This document shows positions 1 through 7,612 of a stretch of 20,799 bases of DNA, in pieces. The stretch covers positions 9,603-30,401 of the forward strand of contig MDVR01000040.1 in NCBI GenBank assembly GCA_001940725.1. The letters run 5' to 3'. Source of the DNA: Candidatus Heimdallarchaeota archaeon LC_2. GTDB lineage: Archaea; Asgardarchaeota; Heimdallarchaeia; Heimdallarchaeales; Kariarchaeaceae. The position numbers and the translations under genes were made by a program. The notes under the pieces were generated by a model, which was not told the DNA's origin, searched no databases, and saw only the letters and a list, made by a program, of their open reading frames with translations. How positions within the stretch are numbered: the stretch's first letter is position 1; each line of letters starts with the position of its first letter.

Positions 1-8
1 ATTTATTG

Positions 9-209
9 ATGTCTTTTTATATAAAAAAACTTCAATTATTCTTGAAATCTAAAAGAGGAGGAATATTTGATGAGGCTATGTTATTAGGTGCTAAAGGAAT
101 TATTTTAGTTATTATACTTTCTGGATTTATAGTTTCGATTCTATCAATTATTACAAATTTCACTGATTTCTTAGAAAAAATATCTAATACAATACCTCAA
201 GAACCCTAA
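9..209 (+). CDS. Small membrane protein with a class III (type IV pilin-like) signal, possibly 5'-partial
   Basis: A 66-residue protein read from the ATG at 9; a TTG lies just before it. The frame stays open to the left edge, so a start upstream of the window cannot be excluded. It has a basic N-terminus, then SKRGGIFDEAMLLGAKG, then a hydrophobic segment of about 20 residues (GIILVIILSGFIVSILSII) and a short polar tail. A basic stretch ending in G, then glutamate at +5 of the mature protein (G|GIFDE) and a hydrophobic helix is the layout of archaeal class III signal peptides cut by the prepilin peptidase (PibD/FlaK type). A pilin or a small pilus-like subunit is therefore an inference. A plain single-pass membrane protein is the alternative. 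It is convergent with the polymerase gene, and the two stop codons overlap by four bases. Confidence 0.5.
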   Translation: MSFYIKKLQLFLKSKRGGIFDEAMLLGAKGIILVIILSGFIVSILSIITNFTDFLEKISNTIPQEP

Positions 210-3200
210 CCGAGCCATTCATTCAAGTCCAATTGTCTCATTTCCTTTTTCGAACCATGTAATTCAAGTGATATTTGAATTCTTTCCAATCGATCTTCAT
301 GATATATTCCTAGATTATAGTTTTTCACAAGATCTTTACAAATATCAAAATATTTGGAAACACCTCTGGGGGGCACAGTCAAAATGATATTAGATCTTGG
401 GCAATCACTATTTGTACATTTACCTTTAAGTGGGACCCGCCTGTATTTGCTATTACATGTGACACAGCGGACTAGTTGAGAATTAAAAGCTCTTAAATTA
501 CCCATAAGATCTGGTAAAACGTGCTTTTCTAAAATCCTTAACGCTATATCATTTTCGTCAACTGCTAATATTAACTCAGCTAGAGTAAGTTGTTCACTCA
601 GTTTATCTCGAATATTTAATTCCGAATTTTTATACCTTGTAAACTTTGGTCCTTCAGATATATTTTTGGTTCCGTGAGTAAACAGGAAACCTTCATATTG
701 TTCAGCTTGCCCTAATTTATCTTCAATTCTTTTGATTTTAGAAGTCAATTTTGAAGGTTTACCTAAATCATTTGCGTATTCGTATAATTCTAATGGATAT
801 TGAGTAACACAATCAACGTTGAATGCCTCATCATCAACTTCGTTAGGATTTAGTGTTATCACTAAAACTAGGGGTGTGTCCATTTTCGAACCACGTGTTG
901 TTGGTAGATAATCTTTTGAAAAATTTAATAATCCATCTAGAAGTAAGATTACTCCATCTTCGTCTCCATCACAATTTCTTCTTTTTGCTGCATGCCAATA
1001 TGGGTGGGCCCAACAAAGTGTTGCCCTGGTGAAACCAATCACTCTCCCTATAACACCTGCGCTTGTATGAGGGGCTAACCCAATGATCAATTTACCTATA
1101 ATATCTTCCTTATTATTAATATTATAATATCTAGGTTTATTGTAAAGATATTCCAATTCATCATCAATAAATTTGCTTACAGATATCAAATGAGATATAC
1201 AAGATACATTTGGGATAATATCTTGAACTTTGAGTTCAATTAATTGATCTTCAGTTTGAATACTTTTTCCAAGGTAATCTTTTTCATAACCCAATTCCTT
1301 CAATTTATTTACCGATACTCCTATTTCATACGGGTAAAAATGAGTCAAAGGTGCGTCAGTTGCATCGTATCGTATTGTGCCGTCTCTGAAAACGTGCAAG
1401 TCATATTTTGCTCGTAGTACTCCTTTTTCAATAATTTCAGCTATTCCGTATGGATTATTCAATTGAGCCTTAAATTTAGCTTCATTTACTGAATTTTGAA
1501 TCCCCATTTTTGCATAAACACCGTCTAGTAATTCTTCCACTTTTAGGTTAAATGGTTTTAGAAAATTAATTGATGACCCACAATTCTCACATGGTCCCTC
1601 TTCCATTAATGTTCTACAATTTCTATTCTTACAAATACCTCTAAGTTTAGTTTTTTCTTTACAATCAATACAATAAACTGAGAATTGTTGTTTTTTACAT
1701 TTTTCACATATTCTATTTCCCAAATAAACTTCAACAAATGGAATTTCTTTTGCTTTACCAAGTTGTCTTTTTACTTTCTTGGAATTACCCAAAGGGAATA
1801 ACCCGTTGAGGGCTGGGGTCATTTTCCTTGCCTTTGCCTTTTCAGGCCTACCCATTCTTGCCCCTATGGTTGTACCCATAATTTCTTTAATTTTTACTTC
1901 TGATAACAAATTTATTAATTCAACTGAATCTTCAATTTCATTAATTTCAGAAGGGTTTTTCAATAATTGCAATTTTAAGATTTTGAAATAATCAGGACTC
2001 AAAATAATCTTATCATCATGGATTTGATGAATTATGCAAGCTTTTTCTAATATTCTTTTAACATTTAAGGGTAATTCGTTGATTTGTGTTTTGTGCATAA
2101 TTGTTTTGAGTTCGAGGATCTCTTTTACAGTTAAATATTCCCAGAATGGAACATATTTAGGATGTAAAGCAATATCGTATTTTTTAGATATTTTAACGGC
2201 GTCTTCGAATGAGATTGAATTCGTGAAATTCTGTAAATCCTCCGGATTGTTCTTTTTGATATTATCACTCAATGAGAAACCATTCTTGATTAAATCTGAT
2301 AACCACCATTCTTCATTATATCCGGCAGGACAAAGTGTATAATTATTTTGTAAAAATTCGCCAAAACCCACTAATAAATCTCCCATGAATAAAATTTTAG
2401 TAATATCATTCAGTAGTTCTTTACCCTGTTCATATGAATTAACTTCTATTACTTCACCATTCTTTAATTTAACAATTGGTGGTTTTATTGTATCTACTGG
2501 AACTGTAATCCCACCCTTTCCTGGACGCTCTGTTCGAATATGTGTTCCTGGGGCTAGATAATCATTGACTACCGCCATGGTTGCAGGATGAATACCTAAT
2601 GCTGCAATACCTGTATTTCGAGCATGGCCGTATCTCAATCTAAATCCTCCTTTTGCTGTCGGTCCTGAAAAAGTTGGTCTCCCCATTAAAGCATCTGATG
2701 CAAAACTATAATCTGGTTTAACTGATTTCCTACCCCCTACTGAATTTTCTAAATTTGAATTATTATTGTCTACTTTGTCAGAATATTTTCCTTGAGAGAT
2801 TTCTTCTAACCAGTCCCATCCTTCAATCTCAAGAGCTTTTATTCTTTTCATAATTTTTTTTGCTCTACCCACTAAGCCATCATTAATAACTAAGCAGGCA
2901 CCACCTCTGACCTTATTAGTATCCATACTTTCAATATCCCGATATCCTCCAACTTCTTCTTTTTCTGTTGGATCACCAGATATCATTACGGGGATATTTT
3001 GCCACGCAAATTTAAGTTCATCATCACTTGTTGGGATTTGTAAATGCATTATTCGATTATACAATCGAACTTCCTCTAAAATTCTGTTAATTTCATCATT
3101 TGTTGCTTTATACTTGCCCAGCCCAAGTTCTTTTCTAACCACATCAGCAATGAAAACTGATACACCTTGTGCAGTACCACCAGCGGATCTAATAGGGCCT

Positions 3201-3670
3201 GAATAAAAAATCACTAAATATTCAGAATTATCTGGATTATTTTTTATTTCTACTCGTCCAATTCCCTCTATCGGTGCCGCAGTTATTCCTTCTGTCTGAT
3301 AAGAAAGCGCGGTGCGGATTGCTTGCTCTGCTTTGTCTTCTGGAGTTTCATTTTTATTCGAAAAGTTCCCCCTTGCAATTTCTTTTGCAATTTGTAAAAC
3401 AATTTGATCTTTGTTTAAACCTTCTTCTCCTTCCATTTCTTGCAATCTCTTCGCAACGCCTTTAGGTCCAACTAATCCTTCGGTCCTTGTAGCAACGTCT
3501 TGAGCAATAAAAATTTCAACTTCTTTTTTGGGGTCTATTCCCATCTGTCTTGCATTTGTAGCAACTTCCATGGCATGTCTCATATCATCCAATAATCCTT
3601 GTTGGTATTGGAATATGTTTTTTGACATTTTGATCTGTGTATTTACTTCGAACTTGGTGTCAAGAGCCAC
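206..3670 (-). CDS. polC: DNA polymerase D (Pol II) large subunit DP2
   Basis: Catalytic large subunit of the archaeal replicative polymerase PolD, which works with the exonuclease subunit DP1 (not in this window). The N-terminus has the DP2 signature VGPKGVAKR. The double-psi-beta-barrel active site is visible as NCDGDEDG near residue 900, with the NPYGIAEIIEKG and FRDGTIRYDATDAP blocks before it. One zinc-binding cluster (CEKC..CIDC..CKNRNC..CENC) lies around residues 655-700 and a second (CVTC..CTNSDC) around 1068-1090. The extreme C-terminus, QLDLNEWL (1146-1153), fits a PIP box for PCNA binding. At 1154 residues it is of ordinary length and has no intein. The GTG at 3670 sits about 26 bases below a TATA-like box, which fits a leaderless transcript. 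The ATG at 3628 (residue 15) gives an N-terminus closer to other DP2 proteins, but it has no Shine-Dalgarno. The stop is TAG. Confidence 0.97.
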   Translation of the reverse strand: MALDTKFEVNTQIKMSKNIFQYQQGLLDDMRHAMEVATNARQMGIDPKKEVEIFIAQDVATRTEGLVGPKGVAKRLQEMEGEEGLNKDQIVLQIAKEIARGNFSNKNETPEDKAEQAIRTALSYQTEGITAAPIEGIGRVEIKNNPDNSEYLVIFYSGPIRSAGGTAQGVSVFIADVVRKELGLGKYKATNDEINRILEEVRLYNRIMHLQIPTSDDELKFAWQNIPVMISGDPTEKEEVGGYRDIESMDTNKVRGGACLVINDGLVGRAKKIMKRIKALEIEGWDWLEEISQGKYSDKVDNNNSNLENSVGGRKSVKPDYSFASDALMGRPTFSGPTAKGGFRLRYGHARNTGIAALGIHPATMAVVNDYLAPGTHIRTERPGKGGITVPVDTIKPPIVKLKNGEVIEVNSYEQGKELLNDITKILFMGDLLVGFGEFLQNNYTLCPAGYNEEWWLSDLIKNGFSLSDNIKKNNPEDLQNFTNSISFEDAVKISKKYDIALHPKYVPFWEYLTVKEILELKTIMHKTQINELPLNVKRILEKACIIHQIHDDKIILSPDYFKILKLQLLKNPSEINEIEDSVELINLLSEVKIKEIMGTTIGARMGRPEKAKARKMTPALNGLFPLGNSKKVKRQLGKAKEIPFVEVYLGNRICEKCKKQQFSVYCIDCKEKTKLRGICKNRNCRTLMEEGPCENCGSSINFLKPFNLKVEELLDGVYAKMGIQNSVNEAKFKAQLNNPYGIAEIIEKGVLRAKYDLHVFRDGTIRYDATDAPLTHFYPYEIGVSVNKLKELGYEKDYLGKSIQTEDQLIELKVQDIIPNVSCISHLISVSKFIDDELEYLYNKPRYYNINNKEDIIGKLIIGLAPHTSAGVIGRVIGFTRATLCWAHPYWHAAKRRNCDGDEDGVILLLDGLLNFSKDYLPTTRGSKMDTPLVLVITLNPNEVDDEAFNVDCVTQYPLELYEYANDLGKPSKLTSKIKRIEDKLGQAEQYEGFLFTHGTKNISEGPKFTRYKNSELNIRDKLSEQLTLAELILAVDENDIALRILEKHVLPDLMGNLRAFNSQLVRCVTCNSKYRRVPLKGKCTNSDCPRSNIILTVPPRGVSKYFDICKDLVKNYNLGIYHEDRLERIQISLELHGSKKEMRQLDLNEWLG

Positions 3671-3689
3671 ATATGCATTACAATTCTGT

Positions 3690-3701
3690 AATATTTAATT
3701 A
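3690..3701 (-). promoter_or_regulatory. TATA-like box of the polymerase gene
   Basis: On the minus strand this reads TAATTAAATATT. Its centre lies about 26 bases upstream of the GTG at 3670, the usual TATA-to-start distance in archaea. It therefore supports a leaderless mRNA beginning at that GTG. In DNA this AT-rich, TATA-like strings are common, so confidence is moderate. Confidence 0.4.
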
Positions 3702-3822
3702 TCTTAGAACCGGAAGATCAAAAGTTACAAATTATTTATTATTTTAATAAAATAAACGAATCTGAAATAATCCGAATGATATCGAATACGCCAATATACA
3801 AAATTGATAAAATTAGTCTATT

Positions 3823-5403
3823 TCATTTTTTAATTTTTTCGTTTTCTTTAGAGGCTAATTTTTGTTCCATCGATTGATCTAATATTTTCTTTTCAATTTC
3901 CATTAATTTATTTTCCTTCGAATCAAGTTTTATCCCGACTTTTTCGAGTTCTTTTGATTTTTGTTTTAACTGAAATTGAACATCAATTAAATCATTTCTA
4001 GAAGATCTCAGATTTTCATTTGTTAAGGCAAAAGCCTCAATTTGTTGTTGGGTTGAATCAAATAATTTACCTGCAGATCCTAAAAATTGATTTATATTTT
4101 TACTTATTTCTTGATTCTCTTTTGTATTCAAAGATGAATTTTCAATCAGCAATTTTAATGATGATTCAGCTTCTCTCAATTCGAGGATAGTTTGATGTAT
4201 GTAAGTCGATAACACGTTTAATTTCATCATACCTTCTGATTGTTTGTTTATCTCATTTAATTGATCCGTAATTAGATTGCCTAACCTTTGATATTCTTCT
4301 CTTTCTGAATGAATATTTTTAATTTGATCATCCATTGTTTTTGAAATAGAACCAATAGTCTTAACCTGAGAATTGAAGTGGGTAACCGCATTACCTAACA
4401 TCTCGGTTGTCATTTCATTCAAACTTAGATTGTTTGATGTTTTATCAAGCATCACCGTAAATTTTGAAATTTGACTTGAAAGAATCTCTTTATCAGTATC
4501 ATATTTGGTTATGTTTTTCTTTAATTCTTCTTCCTTTGCCTTCAAATCGTCTTCAAGTTTGTATAGATAGGTCTTTTCCGATAATAATTCAGTAGTTTCT
4601 GTCATCGTTTGCATGATTTGTGTTTGCGCAAGTTTAACTTCATCAAAAATGGATAGGGTATCCGTACTTACTGTTACTAGGTTTGCTTGAATAGTTTTGA
4701 TTTCGCTTTCTTTTTCCAGCAAAGTATTTTCTAAGATCTTCAGGTTTTGTTCTATTTTATTTACTCGCTGATCTTTTTCTTCAATCGACGTTTCTTTTTC
4801 TTTAAGAATAGTTTGAGCGACCAGTAATTTCTCTTTTTCAACATTTAATTTTTCTTGTTGTGAAAATAAATCATCTATTTTGCTGTTAAATAGATCTATC
4901 TTATCCTCTAAGACCTTACTTTTCAATTTCATTGATTTTGAAACCTCAGTTAATTTCGAAACTAATATTTCTACTGATGAAAGGGAAGATTTGGATTCCT
5001 CAAATAACGATTTTAAATCACTGCCACTTTGAATTATTTGATTTGCATTATTTAAAGTCTCTTCAACTGATTTTTCCCGTAATGTTAAATTTTCAGCTCG
5101 TGATTCACTTTCCATTAATTTTTCAAACTTAGTATCAATTTTTCCTGATATCTCAATTATTTGGGACGTCTTAGTATCATATTTATTGATTAAATCGGTT
5201 AGTATATTAGAAAACTCGTTATTGAATTTCTCAATTACTTCTTTTGATGAGGATAAATTTGCATTAATTTCAGAAATTTGTGTTAGATAGTGTAAAACAA
5301 TTTCCGATTTTAAAGGCTTTTTTCCTTCTATATCAATTTTGAAGTTCTTGAGTGAATCAATAATGCTTTGAATTTCCGTTTCATCTATTGCAGGTCTCTC
5401 CAT
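3823..5403 (-). CDS. Long coiled-coil protein, function unknown
   Basis: A 526-residue protein starting at an ATG and ending in TGA. A short N-terminal segment of about 60 residues may be folded. The rest is almost entirely helical, rich in E, K, S, Q and L, with heptad-like spacing of hydrophobic residues through to a basic tail. There is no signal peptide, membrane segment, cysteine pair or nucleotide-binding motif. Walker A is absent, so it is not a complete SMC or Rad50 protein. Coiled coils of this kind match many unrelated proteins in searches, so similarity to myosin tails or chemoreceptor domains would carry little weight. It is divergent from the TFB-like gene across 285 bases. A cytosolic scaffold or structural role is only an inference. 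Confidence 0.85.
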   Translation of the reverse strand: MERPAIDETEIQSIIDSLKNFKIDIEGKKPLKSEIVLHYLTQISEINANLSSSKEVIEKFNNEFSNILTDLINKYDTKTSQIIEISGKIDTKFEKLMESESRAENLTLREKSVEETLNNANQIIQSGSDLKSLFEESKSSLSSVEILVSKLTEVSKSMKLKSKVLEDKIDLFNSKIDDLFSQQEKLNVEKEKLLVAQTILKEKETSIEEKDQRVNKIEQNLKILENTLLEKESEIKTIQANLVTVSTDTLSIFDEVKLAQTQIMQTMTETTELLSEKTYLYKLEDDLKAKEEELKKNITKYDTDKEILSSQISKFTVMLDKTSNNLSLNEMTTEMLGNAVTHFNSQVKTIGSISKTMDDQIKNIHSEREEYQRLGNLITDQLNEINKQSEGMMKLNVLSTYIHQTILELREAESSLKLLIENSSLNTKENQEISKNINQFLGSAGKLFDSTQQQIEAFALTNENLRSSRNDLIDVQFQLKQKSKELEKVGIKLDSKENKLMEIEKKILDQSMEQKLASKENEKIKK

Positions 5404-5688
5404 TAAATCACTCTATACTATGGTTTAGGACTTATTCTATAAATTTCTAGAATATATTAAATAAGTAGTTGAAATATTGATTTAATGTGATGAATCAAAT
5501 ATTTTCACTTGATTTTAGGGGTTTATATTATGAAAAGTCGTTTTAATACTTTCATCTTTCTCTCAATCAATTTATAATTTAACCCTTTGAAATTACTTTG
5601 AATCATTCTCACAGGACATAATATAATTTTAAGAAAATTCTGAATCTTCATCTTATTAATTTTTCATAAATATGTAATAACAATTAGA
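5404..5688. other. Divergent intergenic region between coiled-coil and TFB-like genes
   Basis: 285 bases with no convincing gene on either strand. It must hold the promoters of both flanking genes. TATA-like candidates are the AT-run around 5434-5445 for the minus-strand gene and the ones at 5653-5660 and 5665-5673 for the plus-strand gene. I could not single one out. No strong inverted repeat or RNA signature was seen. Confidence 0.5.
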
Positions 5689-6732
5689 ATGAATCAATTA
5701 CAAAATTACAAGAGTAAATGTAATGAATGTGGGAAAACTGGTGAAGTTTCCTCAAATGGGTTTGTAGTTTGCACATTTTGTGGAATTACAAAAGAAAGAA
5801 CCTATTCTGATAATTATCCTGTGTATTCTAATGATTTAAGAAATCAAAAAATCCACAATTCAATAGGCAAAAATGTGAATTTTGTCGGTGCTTTGGGTTC
5901 ACAAATCGGGTATTCTTCAGGATTTTTGAAAGGAGTAAGAGGTAATGAGTTAAGTTTTAGAACTGTTCTGAGGTATCGTCGGCTGATAAAACATCATCAT
6001 CAAAGATCTTTCATTGAAGGTAATGCCACACATCTTCGCACTATGATCTCTTTTACTAGAATTGTTAATTTCATGGCTTTGTCAAATAATGTCAAATCGC
6101 GTTCATTACATTTGTACTGGAAATATGTTAACTACGGTAAGAAAATTACAAATCATATCTTATTGATTGCTCTATGCCTATTACAATCTGTCAGGGAAAC
6201 TGCCAATAATACTCCGGTTAGATTTTCAGAGATCATCTCAGCATTTTCAAATAATAATCATCGAGTTACAAATAAAAATATATTAAAATTAGCGCGTGAA
6301 TTGGGTATTTCATTAGCCCCACTGCGTAGGAAACCGGAAGATTATTTGAATCGTATCGCTAATCACGTTGTAAATCATTTAGAAGTCAAAAATAGATTAA
6401 CAAAACGAAATTTAAATTCGGATCAATATGAAGCAATGCTTATAATTGTTTCCCGGAAAATATTAGAAAAATTATCAACAAAGGATAGAGGGGGAGTTCA
6501 GCCTTATCCATTTGCAGTTTCTATAATATATCTCGCTGATAGAGCTTTCAATAAAGCAGTTAAGAAAAAATCTATTCTAACGCAAAAACTTCTAGCTGAT
6601 TCAGCTTCATCAGCAGAATTTACAATAAGAGACCATGTTTATCGTTTTTTGGGAAAATTATATAAAAATAATGAGTCTCAAATTCTGGAAGAAGTATCGA
6701 ATCATTTAGATAATAGAAATTCTAAAAAATAA
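5689..6732 (+). CDS. tfb: Divergent TFIIB-family transcription initiation factor (TFB paralogue)
   Basis: TFB recruits RNA polymerase to TBP-bound promoters. This 347-residue protein shows the TFB order. The N-terminal zinc ribbon has C11, C14, C28 and C31. A basic linker follows (about 35-108, including the run RRLIKHHHQRSF). Then come two cyclin folds, at roughly 110-225 (with LARELG near 201 and the KPEDYLNRIANHV block) and 235-325 (with AVSIIYLADRAF and TIRDHVYRFLGKLY). The length is that of a complete TFB. The linker and first cyclin repeat are clearly less conserved than in housekeeping TFBs, so this may be an alternative paralogue. A Brf-like protein is less likely because no long C-terminal extension is present. 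The gene ends five bases from the 3' end of the opposing tRNA-Asp. Confidence 0.85.
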   Translation: MNQLQNYKSKCNECGKTGEVSSNGFVVCTFCGITKERTYSDNYPVYSNDLRNQKIHNSIGKNVNFVGALGSQIGYSSGFLKGVRGNELSFRTVLRYRRLIKHHHQRSFIEGNATHLRTMISFTRIVNFMALSNNVKSRSLHLYWKYVNYGKKITNHILLIALCLLQSVRETANNTPVRFSEIISAFSNNNHRVTNKNILKLARELGISLAPLRRKPEDYLNRIANHVVNHLEVKNRLTKRNLNSDQYEAMLIIVSRKILEKLSTKDRGGVQPYPFAVSIIYLADRAFNKAVKKKSILTQKLLADSASSAEFTIRDHVYRFLGKLYKNNESQILEEVSNHLDNRNSKK

Positions 6733-6736
6733 AAAA
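6724..6736 (-). terminator. T-tract terminator after tRNA-Asp
   Basis: On the minus strand the tRNA 3' end is followed by T6, A, T6. Oligo-T tracts of this sort end archaeal transcription. The tract overlaps the last codons of the convergent TFB-like gene, whose lysine codons supply the complementary A-runs. Confidence 0.6.
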
Positions 6737-6737
6737 G

Positions 6738-6824
6738 CGCCCTCGCCGGGATTTGAACCCGGGTCGAAGGAGGTCTGCTTTTCAATGACAGTCCCCCATG
6801 ATGGCCTAACTACACTACAAGGGC
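6738..6824 (-). tRNA. tRNA-Asp(GUC) with a 13-nt intron
   Basis: The acceptor stem GCCCTTG/CGAGGGC closes with a wobble pair. The T arm is CCGGG-TTCAAAT-CCCGG, and the discriminator is G73, as expected for tRNA-Asp. The anticodon stem GGGGA pairs with TCCTT, and the loop CTGTCA contains anticodon GUC at 6789-6787. The loop does not close unless 13 bases (6785-6773, beginning TTGAAAAGC) are removed after position 37. Position 37/38 is the canonical archaeal intron site, cut by the splicing endonuclease at a bulge-helix-bulge. Mature length is 74 including the discriminator. CCA is not encoded. Confidence 0.93.
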
Positions 6825-6826
6825 TT

Positions 6827-6850
6827 TAAGGTCATAAATAATTGACCTTA
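6827..6850. promoter_or_regulatory. Perfect inverted repeat in a divergent promoter region
   Basis: TAAGGTCA, then an 8-base AT spacer (TAAATAAT), then TGACCTTA, an exact reverse complement. It sits three bases from the 5' end of tRNA-Asp and 33 bases before the first tiny membrane gene. The spacer looks like a TATA element. The geometry suits a dimeric repressor or activator site controlling the plus-strand cluster. A chance palindrome is possible. Confidence 0.4.
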
Positions 6851-6883
6851 TTCGTTAATCGACTAGTAGAGATTTAAAGAATT

Positions 6884-7054
6884 ATGATTCTGCCCCGATT
6901 ATTATCTTGGATGTACCCTTTGTCCGTGAAAAAATTAATCTTAGGAATTATTATGTTTGGATATACAATAACAGTGAATATTATCATAATTTTTATTATC
7001 AATTTATTTAATTCTAGTTTTAATGGAATCAAATCCTATCCTCATCGAAATTAA
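6884..7054 (+). CDS. Tiny membrane protein 1 of a five-gene cluster (56 aa)
   Basis: ATG to TAA, 56 residues. A short basic N-terminus (MILPRLLSWMYPLSVKK) is followed by a hydrophobic segment at about 18-44 (including LILGIIMFGYTITVNIIII), long enough for one membrane pass, then a polar tail. It belongs to no family I recognise. The start is uncertain: there is no strong Shine-Dalgarno, and the ATG ten codons in is an alternative. It is first in a run of five same-strand small genes that overlap or abut, and it overlaps the next one by 32 bases in another frame. Being outside the usual length cut-off, it could be spurious. The packing and the hydrophobic segment are the evidence for it. Confidence 0.45.
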   Translation: MILPRLLSWMYPLSVKKLILGIIMFGYTITVNIIIIFIINLFNSSFNGIKSYPHRN

Positions 7055-7163
7055 GGATTTGCAGAACCGACAAAAAATTGTGTTACTATGGACAGGATTA
7101 TTTTTCAGCCTCTTATTTCTACATATGATTATTGATCCTATACTACATTGGGGGGCAAAATGA
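7023..7163 (+). CDS. Tiny membrane protein 2 with C-terminal H-x7-H helix (46 aa)
   Basis: ATG to TGA, 46 residues. The N-terminal 19 residues are polar and mixed-charge (to NRQK). A single membrane helix fills the C-terminal half (IVLLWTGLFFSLLFLHMIID). Histidines are at 34 and 42, and the protein ends HWGAK. Genes 3 and 5 of the cluster end in the same layout: short acidic or helical head, one helix, and two histidines eight residues apart near the C-terminus. The shared pattern makes it likely that these three are real and distantly paralogous. The stop abuts the next ATG (TGAATG). Function is unknown; metal or heme ligation by the histidines is only a possibility. Confidence 0.55.
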   Translation: MESNPILIEIKDLQNRQKIVLLWTGLFFSLLFLHMIIDPILHWGAK

Positions 7164-7319
7164 ATGAAAGAACAGAACTCTGAAACAACTATCTCTGAAT
7201 TAGATCAGATTATCAAGGCAACAATATTTACTTCTAAAGAAAATATAATTTCACTTATAATTATATTGCCAACTTTATTGTTTCATTTAATTTTTACTTC
7301 AATCTTACATTTGGGATAA
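7164..7319 (+). CDS. Tiny membrane protein 3 with C-terminal H-x7-H helix (51 aa)
   Basis: ATG to TAA, 51 residues, starting directly after the previous stop. A G-rich string (7150-7155) lies 8-13 bases upstream and could act as a ribosome site. The head is polar (SETTISELDQIIKATIF), then comes one hydrophobic helix (about 28-49, IISLIIILPTLLFHLIFTS) with histidines at 41 and 49, ending HLG. The alignment with gene 2 (LLFLHMIIDPILHWG against TLLFHLIFTSILHLG) is visible by eye and is the main reason to call it. No known family recognised. Confidence 0.55.
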   Translation: MKEQNSETTISELDQIIKATIFTSKENIISLIIILPTLLFHLIFTSILHLG

Positions 7320-7324
7320 TTAAA

Positions 7325-7612
7325 ATGAAGTTGTTAAAATCCGTTCCTTATTTATTTTCTTTGATGCTCATAATAAATTTTGAATCGGTGAATGCTCATA
7401 CTAACGATAGTGGTTTATTAGTAGTTAATTTTGTTGAATTCATTATGATCAATATTTTTATATTGATTCTATGTCTGGGGTTAGTATATTTAATTGATCA
7501 ATTCCAAATAAATAAGAAATTAATTTCAGTTAGAAAATTAATCTTGATAGTCGTGGTAACTTTAGTTGTTAACGCAATTATTGCAATTAATACTTACATG
7601 GAGATAAAATAA
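7325..7612 (+). CDS. Membrane protein with signal peptide, mature N-terminal His (95 aa)
   Basis: ATG to TAA, 95 residues. A basic N-terminus and hydrophobic core (YLFSLMLIINF) are followed by VNA|H, a good signal peptidase site. Cleavage would leave histidine 25 as the first residue of the mature protein. About 15 outward-facing residues (HTNDSGLLVVNFVEF) come next, then one membrane segment (about 40-60), a cytosolic loop with lysines (INKKLISVRK), and a second segment (71-90). It is the longest of the five clustered genes. An exposed N-terminal histidine is a copper ligand in CopC-like and other His-brace proteins. Nothing else in the sequence proves copper binding, and the soluble part is far too short to be CopC itself. 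Confidence 0.75.
   Translation: MKLLKSVPYLFSLMLIINFESVNAHTNDSGLLVVNFVEFIMINIFILILCLGLVYLIDQFQINKKLISVRKLILIVVVTLVVNAIIAINTYMEIK

Noticed and set aside
3823..5403. SMC, Rad50 or chemoreceptor assignment of the coiled-coil protein
   Set aside because: No Walker motifs, hinge, membrane segments or conserved signalling tip; resemblance would be compositional only.
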